Assembly (NCBI RefSeq): GCF_021390175.1
Contig: NZ_CP090004.1
Span: 682,001 to 746,000 of the forward strand
Direction: 5' to 3'
From: Flagellimonas sp. HMM57
GTDB taxonomy: Bacteria > Bacteroidota > Bacteroidia > Flavobacteriales > Flavobacteriaceae
Length of the DNA: 64,000 bases
The notes beneath the pieces are model-generated. The model worked only from the letters and a program-made list of their open reading frames with translations. It did no database searches and was not told the origin of the DNA. A program made the position numbers and the translations under genes. Position 1 is the first letter of the stretch. Each line of letters begins with the position of its first letter. This document shows, in pieces, positions 1-8,296 of this stretch.

Positions 1-409
1 CTTCTACTCTATCTGAATCTTCTTCACAGGGTATCCTAAATTCTATTTTTGCGATTTCTTCTTCCAGTGCGACCACCGTAGCAAGCTCGGCTTCTATCAA
101 TTGCTTTAAAATAGGTAAATCTTTATTGATCAAAGTAATTCCTTCAGCTGGCTCAACAGACCATTGGTATTGTGTTCCATTGACCGCCAAATTGGAGCCA
201 GCCTGAAAGTTAATCTCATAATTTGCTGATAACTCAACATCATTACAATCAAATTCCGAAGTGGAAATGTCAGCCAAGTTGTAAAAAGGTGTAGGACCAG
301 TTAAATCCACATTATCCCCAACCTCTGCTAAATCATCACTAACACAGGATATCAAGGAAATCACTATTCCTAAAACACCCCATTTTAAATTAAATAAATT
401 TGTTTTCAT
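1..409 (-). CDS. Surface lipoprotein of the alginate locus, C-terminal part beyond the left edge
   Basis: Open frame from an ATG at 409 running off the left edge (136 codons visible). The N-terminus is a lipoprotein signal (MKTNLFNLKWGVLGIVISLISC), with the acylated Cys followed by Val-Ser-Asp-Asp. The part after it (LTGPTPFYNLADIS and onward, including QYQWSVEPAEGI) resembles the start of an Ig/PKD-like or SusE-like surface glycan-binding protein. It starts 12 bp downstream of the SusD stop, so it is probably the third gene of a susC-susD-lipoprotein operon. In flavobacterial alginate loci this place is often held by a PKD-containing lipoprotein; that identity is inferred from position. The C-terminus is not seen. 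Confidence 0.75.
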   Translation of the reverse strand, partial: MKTNLFNLKWGVLGIVISLISCVSDDLAEVGDNVDLTGPTPFYNLADISTSEFDCNDVELSANYEINFQAGSNLAVNGTQYQWSVEPAEGITLINKDLPILKQLIEAELATVVALEEEIAKIEFRIPCEEDSDRVE

Positions 410-420
410 CGTAGTTAATT

Positions 421-2022
421 TTAGTATCCAGGATTCTGCTCATAAAAATTCGGTAAATTGTCTATCTCCCGTTGCGGAAATGGAAGGTATTTTCGCTCGC
501 TTGTGTAAAACAGACTGTTTTCATCAGAAAATTGCTGTAAGATATTGTCTGCTTCACCAAATCGAATCAAATCATATAAGCGTTGATTTTCGTAAACAAA
601 CTCTACCCTTCGCTCTTCCAACAGGGCATCTTTTGTCAAGTTAACGACCTCCTCTAGACCTGCTCTTACCCTTACTTGATTGAATGCAGCAACGGCCCTG
701 GGGTCTGTAGTACTTTCACCACCAGCTAAAATTGCCTCAGCATACAACAATAAAACATCGGCATATCTCAAAATAATCCAGTCGTTATCGCCTATTTCCC
801 CGTCGGTAGGAAACTTATCATTAAACGTATCATTTGTGATAACACTTGGGTTATAGGACAATACTTGGATACTGGCAGGAAATCTTACGGGTTGCAGTTC
901 TGGAGTCATCACTTCCAAAAAGTCAAGTGTCGCAATATTTACACCGTTTGAGGGCCCTTGCAGGGTCATGGCAAAACTATGCGATTCCGAATCGGTTTCA
1001 ACTTGATCGTCCAGACCACTATCACTCGTTACATAGTTATCACTACTGAACAAATCATAAGCAATAGAGAATACAATCTCATCGTTGATTTCCAATCCTG
1101 GATTGTTTGACCAACTACCATCTAAGACTATCTCGGATTCTGAAAAACCACCCGAAAACTCATTACCAAATATATTGCCATATAGTATGGATAAATTGGC
1201 ATTATACTCTGCATCTGTAAGTAAGTCAACACCAGGATCTAAAGGGTCTGGATTAAACACAAAGTTCTCTGCATCATCCCTTTCAACAAACAATAGGTCA
1301 TAATTGAAAGCTGCATTGTTTTCCACTACAGAGGCCAATAGTAATTCAGCCTCTACATAATTAGGATTTGGCTGACTGAGATAGGCTTTTGCCGCCATAC
1401 AGATTGCCGCACCTTCTGTAGGCCTGTACCTATTCTGTTCACCACCGTTAAGAAAAGCTATTGAAGTCCTAAAATCTTCGATAATTCTATCATAAACTTC
1501 AGCTTCTGGTAACTGAGGATAGTCCAAAGCCTCATCTTCGTTTATATCCAATACCTTATCAATAAAGGGAACATTTTGATAGGCCCTAACTAGATTAAAA
1601 TGACATAAAGCTCGCATAAAATAAGCTTCTCCAACAGTGAATTGTTGACTTTCTGGAGCTAAAAACCGGTTGTCAATAACTGTATTTGCATGCTTTATCG
1701 TAGCCATATTATTGGAATAATATGTAGCTACATCCCCATTGTTGACATCGACATTATATGACGCTATTAAAGGGAAGTTTCCATTTTCTGTATTTGCCCT
1801 AACGTTATCTGAACGAAGTTCGGTCAACAAAAATTCGTTGGCGGGCACTTTTTGATACGCATCCAACACCCCATTTGCCAACAATAGAAATCCATCATCA
1901 GTTTGAAGCAACTCTTCCAATGAGAGTGCCGTGGGGTTACTTAGGTCAAGTTCCTCTGCACAGCTTACAAACAAAGCAATCAAGGAAAAACAAACTACTA
2001 CTGGTTTATATATTCTTTTCAT
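421..2022 (-). CDS. SusD/RagB-family nutrient-binding outer-membrane lipoprotein
   Basis: 533 aa, the normal SusD length. A lipoprotein signal ends at LIALFVSC (Cys at about 21). The body has SusD hallmarks: a helical N-terminal TPR-like region with VGEAYFMRALCHFNLVRAY at about 130-150, and a C-terminal ILRYADVLLLYAEAI followed by AFNQVRVRAGL and LLEERRVEFVYENQRLYDLIRFG. SusD proteins cap the SusC channel at the cell surface and hand over oligosaccharides. The gene lies 6 bp downstream of susC on the same strand, so the two are surely one operon. Association with PL6, PL17 and KdgF genes suggests alginate oligosaccharides as ligand; the ligand is inferred. Confidence 0.96.
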   Translation of the reverse strand: MKRIYKPVVVCFSLIALFVSCAEELDLSNPTALSLEELLQTDDGFLLLANGVLDAYQKVPANEFLLTELRSDNVRANTENGNFPLIASYNVDVNNGDVATYYSNNMATIKHANTVIDNRFLAPESQQFTVGEAYFMRALCHFNLVRAYQNVPFIDKVLDINEDEALDYPQLPEAEVYDRIIEDFRTSIAFLNGGEQNRYRPTEGAAICMAAKAYLSQPNPNYVEAELLLASVVENNAAFNYDLLFVERDDAENFVFNPDPLDPGVDLLTDAEYNANLSILYGNIFGNEFSGGFSESEIVLDGSWSNNPGLEINDEIVFSIAYDLFSSDNYVTSDSGLDDQVETDSESHSFAMTLQGPSNGVNIATLDFLEVMTPELQPVRFPASIQVLSYNPSVITNDTFNDKFPTDGEIGDNDWIILRYADVLLLYAEAILAGGESTTDPRAVAAFNQVRVRAGLEEVVNLTKDALLEERRVEFVYENQRLYDLIRFGEADNILQQFSDENSLFYTSERKYLPFPQREIDNLPNFYEQNPGY

Positions 2023-2028
2023 AACTGA

Positions 2029-5000
2029 TTAAAATTGAAAATTAATCCCTAGTGATACTGATCGAACTATTGGACCATCACCTCTTTGATAGCCAAAAGT
2101 GAGTGGGGTATTTGCATTATTTGAGGTTTGCCCTACCGCTTCAGGATTGAAGCCTTCGTAACCTTCGGCAAAAAAGTATAAGAGGTTCTCGCCCGTTACA
2201 TAGAAGCGTAATTTATCAAAGCCATATCTTTCTCCCAACTCGCTGGGTACGGTATAACCAAAAGTGCAGTTTCTCAAAGCGATGAACGAAGCATCTTGAA
2301 TATGATCGTCCGTAAACCTACGATGCACCGTCAAATCGGCATCTGGAAAACTGGCCACCTCATTTACCGCAGATTCACTGGCATAATACAACTGGTCCAA
2401 ATCGGCAACCCTAACTTCGGCTCCGTGCGACCCTTGCCATTGGAATGACAAGTCGAAATCTTTGTAAGTAAGATCAGAGCTAAAACCCCATTCAAAATCT
2501 GGATATGGATTTCCTAGTTCGGTTCTATCCTCGTCGTCAATGACACCATCGTTGTTCAAATCTTTAACATATACATCGGCAAAATCGTTATTGAACCTAT
2601 TAAAGGGATTGTCTACCCATTCCAGTGGTATCTCCCTATCATACACAAAACCGTAGAAGGAGGTTATAGGCTGTCCTACCCGAGCGATAAACTCTGTTGG
2701 CCGGGTATCTTGATCTATTCTGGAAATAATCTGTTCATTTTGGCCCAAGCTTTCCACAGTGTTTCTATTCAAGGTGAATTGTCCTGACGCATTCCATCTA
2801 AAATTTTCGGTTCTCCACAACCTAGTACTGGCCACAATCTCAACACCTTCATTTTTGACCTCTCCAAGATTCTGCAACCAAGCATCAGCTCCATAAGTGG
2901 CCGCGATAGGAGCAAAAAGAATCAAATCTTCGTTCGTTCTCACGTAGTAATCTGCAGTAAGGCTCAATAACCCTCTACCAAAAGTAATGTCGATACCTGG
3001 GTTGAATTCGATTATCTTTTCCCAACCCAAATCCGCATTGGGCAAGGTCGTCGCTTTAACACCCACGCCGTCATTGTACCCCACAGTACTAAAGGTCTCT
3101 TCAAAACGGTATAGGGAATCAAAAACATTGTTGGATATTTCATTGGATCCAGAAGCACCATAACTTGCTCTAAGCTTTAAGAAGGTAATGAATTCACTCG
3201 ATGATAAAAAGTCTTCACTGGATACATTCCATCCAACAGCAGCTGCAGGGAAAAACCCAAATCGGGTATTGGGTCCGAACCTTGTACTCCCATCGGCACG
3301 GGCCGATACCTGAAACAGGTACTTACCATCGTAGTCATAGTTCAATCGACCAAAATACGACACCAATTTATCTTCACCATTCAAGGTAAAGGTGGTTCCA
3401 TTATCGGCAAGCGCAATATTCTCATTGAAATCATTGGTAAAGCCAACCGCTTCGGATTCTTGTCTTAAAAAGTTCCTATAAGTGTATTCAAAACCGAGTA
3501 CTGGATTGAAATTATGTTTGCCCAAACTTTTGTTGTAGGTCAACAAAGATTCAAAAGCATACTGGTACAGTTCATCTTTTCTAACCAATCTGAACGATTC
3601 TTGATCTCTGTTTTCTTGACCTAGGACATTGTCTTGTTGATTGGTCCGGGTATGCCTAAACACACTTGATACAGCTTGTCTAAAGTTCAATCCGTCTGCC
3701 AATTTAAAATCAAAGTAAGCAGAAGCATTTAAGTTAATTTGGTTCTTGGTATTCGAACGCTCAAGAAAATGAGCCAAAGGATGTACGTTTCTTGTTGTGG
3801 ATAACGTCAATCCACCAGAGGTTAAATCACTAACTAACGGTAATCCCGTACTTGGATCTCTTGCAATTGCCCTTGGATTATTTGGATCAACTGTAAATAC
3901 ATGGTCGAAAGCTCTCGAGAAACCATAACTGCCTACACCAAGATTTTCGAATTGCGCTCCTGCATCTGTTGAAACACCTATATCCCTTGAAAAGTTTGTG
4001 ACATAATCCAAATGATCTTCATTTAGAAATAAGGGCAAATGTCCGTATTGTCTTAATGGATCTGTAAATCGGGCCGGCAACCTATCTTGGTCAATAAAGT
4101 TTGCACGAATGTTTGTACCAAACTTAATTTTACCGTTTTTTGATTTACTATCTACTTTTATTCTTGCGTTATACTTTTTAAAATCATCGATTAAAGCAAT
4201 CCCTTCATCTCGGAGATAGCTCATTGAAGCGGTATATTTTGTCAATTCTGTTCCTCCTCTAGCAGAAAAAGAATGGCTGGTTATCGTACCACCAGGAAAA
4301 ACTTCATCTTGCCAATTTTGCTCGCCATCTCCCAATGAAGCAATAAAGTCCATCGCTTCCAGTTCAGCATATGCAACATTGTAGTCATTCGTAATTCTAT
4401 CAAAGTTTTCACTACTGGGAGAGATGGCATCAACTACACCTTGCAAACCATTCAGTCTAGACCTTTCCTGTGCAATTGTGGTATTAAAGTTCTTATTGTT
4501 TCTTGAATATTTAATACCTGTAAATGTGTTGTACGTAAATGATGTTTTTCCGGCAACACCTTCCTTTAAAGTCAATAATATTACACCATTCGCACCCCGC
4601 GAACCATATATGGCCACAGATGCAGCATCCTTTAAAACACTTAAGGATGCAATGTTATTGTTATCAATAGTAGCCAAAAGGTCTGGATCATTTCCCAGGA
4701 CAATACCATCGACTACAATAAGTGGAGAGGATGACCCTGTTATTGAACCTGGTCCCCTTAGGGTAATTTGTGGATCACCACCCGCCTCAGAAGATGTGGT
4801 CTGAATACGTAAACCTGCAACTTTACCTTGAAGGGCGTTTTCAACCCGGGCCACAGCAAAATTTTCAAGTTCTTCACCTCCAATTTTGGTTAGGGCACTG
4901 GTTACATTTTTTTGCTTTTGCTCCCCATAACCGATTACCACAACTTCATCCAATTGGCTAACATCCTCTTGAAGAACGATATTTAGATTTGTCTGACCGG

Positions 5001-5256
5001 CTACAACAACCGTCTGTGCTGCAAATCCAATATATGAGAATTGTAATACTTCACCATCAGATACCGAAAGGGAGAAATTACCATCAAAATCGGTCTGTGT
5101 ACCCCGAGTAGTATTTAAAACTATAATGTTAACCCCGGGAATGGGCATTTCTTTAATATCAGTTACCGTTCCTGAAACGGTAAAAGTTTGTTGCGCAAAT
5201 AGTTGAATATTACTTAGTAATAAACCAACTAAAAAAAGTCTAATTCTTAAGCTCAT
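2029..5256 (-). CDS. SusC/RagA-family TonB-dependent oligosaccharide transporter
   Basis: 1075 aa. A type I signal peptide (MSLRIRLFLVGLLLSNIQLFAQ) precedes a carboxypeptidase-regulatory-like domain (about 25-100: VSGTVTDIKEMPIPGVNIIV and DFDGNFSLSV), the TonB box/plug entry LDEVVVIGYGEQK, and a plug domain with ALQGKVAGLRI and VLKDAASVAIYGSRGANGVIL. The remainder is a 22-strand-type barrel ending in SLGINFQF, with a terminal Phe as expected for outer-membrane insertion. It imports oligosaccharides across the outer membrane together with the adjacent SusD. The 5' leader is long (5257-5548) and holds a hairpin; tandem operator palindromes lie at the promoter. Confidence 0.97.
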   Translation of the reverse strand: MSLRIRLFLVGLLLSNIQLFAQQTFTVSGTVTDIKEMPIPGVNIIVLNTTRGTQTDFDGNFSLSVSDGEVLQFSYIGFAAQTVVVAGQTNLNIVLQEDVSQLDEVVVIGYGEQKQKNVTSALTKIGGEELENFAVARVENALQGKVAGLRIQTTSSEAGGDPQITLRGPGSITGSSSPLIVVDGIVLGNDPDLLATIDNNNIASLSVLKDAASVAIYGSRGANGVILLTLKEGVAGKTSFTYNTFTGIKYSRNNKNFNTTIAQERSRLNGLQGVVDAISPSSENFDRITNDYNVAYAELEAMDFIASLGDGEQNWQDEVFPGGTITSHSFSARGGTELTKYTASMSYLRDEGIALIDDFKKYNARIKVDSKSKNGKIKFGTNIRANFIDQDRLPARFTDPLRQYGHLPLFLNEDHLDYVTNFSRDIGVSTDAGAQFENLGVGSYGFSRAFDHVFTVDPNNPRAIARDPSTGLPLVSDLTSGGLTLSTTRNVHPLAHFLERSNTKNQINLNASAYFDFKLADGLNFRQAVSSVFRHTRTNQQDNVLGQENRDQESFRLVRKDELYQYAFESLLTYNKSLGKHNFNPVLGFEYTYRNFLRQESEAVGFTNDFNENIALADNGTTFTLNGEDKLVSYFGRLNYDYDGKYLFQVSARADGSTRFGPNTRFGFFPAAAVGWNVSSEDFLSSSEFITFLKLRASYGASGSNEISNNVFDSLYRFEETFSTVGYNDGVGVKATTLPNADLGWEKIIEFNPGIDITFGRGLLSLTADYYVRTNEDLILFAPIAATYGADAWLQNLGEVKNEGVEIVASTRLWRTENFRWNASGQFTLNRNTVESLGQNEQIISRIDQDTRPTEFIARVGQPITSFYGFVYDREIPLEWVDNPFNRFNNDFADVYVKDLNNDGVIDDEDRTELGNPYPDFEWGFSSDLTYKDFDLSFQWQGSHGAEVRVADLDQLYYASESAVNEVASFPDADLTVHRRFTDDHIQDASFIALRNCTFGYTVPSELGERYGFDKLRFYVTGENLLYFFAEGYEGFNPEAVGQTSNNANTPLTFGYQRGDGPIVRSVSLGINFQF

Positions 5257-5448
5257 TTGTAAAATAGTTAGTTTGCGTGTTGAGTCAATTCCAATTCCAC
5301 ATAAGGGAACCTGAATTATTCTGATTGTAACAAATAGCCTTTATAATATCTGATATCTGGAAGAATTTGATTATTTTTAAATTCTTCAATTCGCATACTA
5401 TATGTGTATTTGTTGATTTTACTTCCCTCCGAAAAGAAGTAATAGATT

Positions 5449-5478
5449 AAAGGATAGGCGTGCACCTATCCTTTTTTT
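5449..5478 (+). terminator. Terminator-like hairpin in the susC leader
   Basis: A 9-bp perfect stem (AAGGATAGG at 5450-5458 with CCTATCCTT at 5465-5473) and a 6-nt loop, followed on the plus strand by seven T. On the minus strand, the direction of susC, the hairpin is followed by only TTTAATC. It lies about 190 nt upstream of the susC start, inside its probable 5' leader. It could stop antisense transcription, end a small antisense RNA, or act as a weak attenuator for susC. No plus-strand protein gene ends nearby. Confidence 0.6.
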
Positions 5479-5513
5479 ATGGTATTAACTGTTTATCATA
5501 GATGTTAGTTTAA

Positions 5514-5551
5514 TTGGTATTCCAAATTGGTCAACCAGTTTGGTTTACCAA
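5514..5551. promoter_or_regulatory. Three tandem 13-bp operator palindromes upstream of susC
   Basis: Three imperfect palindromes follow each other at an exact 13-bp period: TTGGTATTCCAA at 5514, TTGGTCAACCAG at 5527 and TTGGTTTACCAA at 5540. The last is followed by AATATATG, exactly as at the promoter of the PL6 gene (10635-10666). The GT-nn-AC core resembles operators of the FadR subgroup of GntR regulators. They overlap and lie just downstream of the -7 element at 5549-5556, which fits repression. Confidence 0.7.
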
Positions 5552-5556
5552 ATATA
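5549..5556 (-). promoter_or_regulatory. Bacteroidota -7 element (TATATTTG) for susC
   Basis: An exact match to TAnnTTTG read on the minus strand. No clear -33 TTG at the usual spacing (a T-rich stretch lies there). If used, it gives a leader of about 285 nt before the susC ATG at 5256. Confidence 0.5.
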
Positions 5557-5668
5557 TGTTATCTAAAGGTTAAAAAAAAGCCTTATTTGAAATAAAATGT
5601 TAAAATTTCAAGATTTTAAAATTTTATCCTCATTTAAATTGTCGAGAACTGATTTTTATCATCTTTTT

Positions 5669-6022
5669 TTAACTATTCTGCATAAAATCCTCTCTAATGG
5701 GACTAAACACATCTATTAAAAAGCCTGCTTCTAAACATACAGCACCATGCATTACATGGGGAGGAATGTAAAAGGAATCACCACCATTCAATATTTTAGT
5801 CTCATCACCAATGGTAAGCTCAAAAGAACCACTTACCACATAGGTTACTTGTGAATGATAATGTTCGTGCATAGGCCCTATTCCTCCTTTATCGAACTTT
5901 ACGTTTACCAACATAATTTTATCATCGTATCCCATTATTTGTCGCTCTACGCCTTCCCCCACTTTTTCCCAAGGGATTTCACTTCCAAACAAAAACTCTT
6001 TACTTGATCCAAAACTTTCCAT
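5669..6022 (-). CDS. kdgF: KdgF-like cupin, unsaturated uronate linearisation
   Basis: 117 aa, a single cupin domain. The metal site is visible as HEHYHSQ (His52, His54, Gln58) with a second cupin motif ending IPPHVMHG (His92), the His-His-Gln-His set of KdgF. KdgF converts the 4,5-unsaturated monouronate released by alginate or pectin lyases into the linear keto form (DEH or DKI). There is no signal peptide, so it acts in the cytoplasm. It starts 6 bp after the PL17 stop and is the last gene of the PL6-PL17-kdgF unit, which fits this role exactly. Confidence 0.85.
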   Translation of the reverse strand: MESFGSSKEFLFGSEIPWEKVGEGVERQIMGYDDKIMLVNVKFDKGGIGPMHEHYHSQVTYVVSGSFELTIGDETKILNGGDSFYIPPHVMHGAVCLEAGFLIDVFSPIREDFMQNS

Positions 6023-6028
6023 GTGTAC

Positions 6029-8296
6029 TTATTTTTTGATTTTTCCGTAGTAGTACGGGCCAATCCATTTATATATATATTTATTTATTTCCAATGTATG
6101 TTCCAGTTGTCCTGAAGATTCTTTGTTGGACACCAGCAACAAATGTTTATCTCCGGCTATGTTTTCTATTTCTACTGCAGTATACTCCTCCCTATCGAGC
6201 ACAACGCTAAGGTTTGTTATTTCACTTGTTGCATTTTCCGCCAATTCCGAAACGGGGCTATAGGACCCATGTGATTCAATAGCAGCTACGAAAACGTCAT
6301 TGCCAACGTTTTTCCTACGCAGCATAAGTCCAGCATCTCTCCGTAAATTAAATTCTGGGTCATTGGCACCGATTCTGGTAAACAGAAGTTCGTCGTTGGT
6401 TTTGGTCGTTAATGTTAAACTGTAAAATTTTTGATCATTAAGCCAAGTGAGTTTTGTATTCTCCTTCTCAGGATTTCCTTTTCCCTCTAACCAAAGATGT
6501 TGGTATCCATTTTCTTTTCCCAGCGAAGTCAAAACCGATGGAACATCATAGTCAAAATCTGTATCGATAATTTGCCCCATATAGTAAAAGGGCAAATCGT
6601 ATTGATGTTCTTTATTGCCCTTGACCCTAAAGATATCCAGTACAAATCCATTTTTCAGGTTATCGTCTTTAATAATTGCCAGTGTCCTCTGCAGGCTTGT
6701 TCCGGGATAGGCATTTTCTTCTTTAGCACTGACAATTTGAATAGCTTCTTTCGAAAAATCGACAAAATGCAGATCCGAATGATGTTTGCTCCCGACATCG
6801 TATGCCCCACCAAAATGGGATACTTCATTTTGAACCAATGTATTGTGGGCCACGGTTTGTTTTGCCCAAGTCTTGTTCTCCTTTAAATAATTACCACCTC
6901 CTTTTTGCTCGATATTTACAAATCTTGCCAATCCATAATCTTGCAACACTTCTTCTCCATCTTGGTAAAGCATATACGATAGTTTATCGTAATGTCCATG
7001 ACTAAGGCCCTGAGCGGTATACTTAAAAACTAGTGCAAACCCATCTGTAGGCTGCCTTAAGATACTTATCCCACCCTGTTTGCCATCTGAGCCATCTGAA
7101 AAACTTATCGATTCCTTAACAAAAGGGCGAGCCTCCTTGTTTTGCAAACCAAGCGCTACCGACAACCCTGTTTCGTCTAAAACAACACGTTGCTGTTTTT
7201 CTGCGATGCTGAGCAATTCGGGATTCTTACCTCCATAATAATAGGCAATATCAACTGCACTCACCAACGACCTTGAAAAATATGACATCCCTTTTTGGGC
7301 ATCATTGATAGGGAAGAATTCACCATCTGCATCGGTCAAGTTCAACAAAGCATTAACAGATTTTAAAAGAACGCTGTCTTTATGCTCAAACACCTTTAGT
7401 TCTGGTTTGACATTGTGCAATGCCTGGGCAAAAATTAGGAATGGGTATGAAGCGTACCTTTGATAGTAAGGACCTTCGGTATAGTAACCATCTGGTGAAA
7501 ATGGTTCTTCCAAATTGGCAAAAAAACCTGTTTCCTGTCCTTCAACTGTTATAAAACCTCCATCATTATCCTTGGTTCCTGCCTTAAGTTTTGCATCTTT
7601 AATTCCGTATAAAGCTCTTTGGACCAGTTCTTCATCATCCATCACCAAACCGATCATCCCAACAGCTGCATTGCCCCAAGTACTATGGTTGTGCACCCGA
7701 TTAAAAAATTGAGGGTTCTCTATTGATATAAAATCCGCAAAAGGTCTAAAAAGATTGTTTTCCAACTGTTTTCGCTCTTTTTTGGAAAGCCAATCATGAA
7801 TACAATCGTAAGCTTGGCTTACATAGACCAACCAGTTTGAATCGTTCAGACATTGCCAAAACAGCTTCCCCCGTGCATATGATCTTTCCTGTGGATGAAC
7901 CGGCAAATCTTTATATTTTTTTTCATATTCAAAAAGCATGTCCCGAATGTACCTTGCATACTTTTCGTCATCCAAAATTTGAAACAGTACACCTGCTTTT
8001 TGTAAAATAAAGAAGTTTCTTTTATGTCTTTCGTGTGTATACCCACCTGAAAAATCTTTGGGTATAGGAACCTGAATACCATTTTCGATTTCTAGGTCCA
8101 CTTCTTTTTTTATCTGGACCAAAGTCTTATCAAACAGTGGAATACTGCCTAAGTTGGATTTAATCTGTGCAACTCCATCTTTAGTGAGAATAAGTTTAGG
8201 ATGTTCCTGTGCTTGGATAAAAAGTTGGAAAAAAAGGAGTGTTACCAGTAAAGAAAGTAGAGAGGAAAACCTATTATGGACTCTTGATAGTTTCAT
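6029..8296 (-). CDS. PL17 oligoalginate lyase (heparinase II/III-like)
   Basis: 755 aa with a signal peptide (LSLLVTLLFFQLFIQAQ). An alpha-toroid alginate lyase domain at about 60-380 holds NRVHNHSTWGNAAVG (Asn203, His204 region) and EGPYYQRYASYP (Tyr277/278). A heparinase II/III-like beta-sandwich follows, with GLSHGHYDKLSY (His433, His435, Tyr436). These match the Asn/His/Tyr active-site set of PL17 exo-oligoalginate lyases, which release unsaturated monouronates from alginate oligomers, probably in the periplasm. The ATG directly abuts the stop codon of the PL6 gene, and kdgF follows 6 bp later. Preference for mannuronate or guluronate cannot be read from sequence. Confidence 0.9.
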   Translation of the reverse strand: MKLSRVHNRFSSLLSLLVTLLFFQLFIQAQEHPKLILTKDGVAQIKSNLGSIPLFDKTLVQIKKEVDLEIENGIQVPIPKDFSGGYTHERHKRNFFILQKAGVLFQILDDEKYARYIRDMLFEYEKKYKDLPVHPQERSYARGKLFWQCLNDSNWLVYVSQAYDCIHDWLSKKERKQLENNLFRPFADFISIENPQFFNRVHNHSTWGNAAVGMIGLVMDDEELVQRALYGIKDAKLKAGTKDNDGGFITVEGQETGFFANLEEPFSPDGYYTEGPYYQRYASYPFLIFAQALHNVKPELKVFEHKDSVLLKSVNALLNLTDADGEFFPINDAQKGMSYFSRSLVSAVDIAYYYGGKNPELLSIAEKQQRVVLDETGLSVALGLQNKEARPFVKESISFSDGSDGKQGGISILRQPTDGFALVFKYTAQGLSHGHYDKLSYMLYQDGEEVLQDYGLARFVNIEQKGGGNYLKENKTWAKQTVAHNTLVQNEVSHFGGAYDVGSKHHSDLHFVDFSKEAIQIVSAKEENAYPGTSLQRTLAIIKDDNLKNGFVLDIFRVKGNKEHQYDLPFYYMGQIIDTDFDYDVPSVLTSLGKENGYQHLWLEGKGNPEKENTKLTWLNDQKFYSLTLTTKTNDELLFTRIGANDPEFNLRRDAGLMLRRKNVGNDVFVAAIESHGSYSPVSELAENATSEITNLSVVLDREEYTAVEIENIAGDKHLLLVSNKESSGQLEHTLEINKYIYKWIGPYYYGKIKK

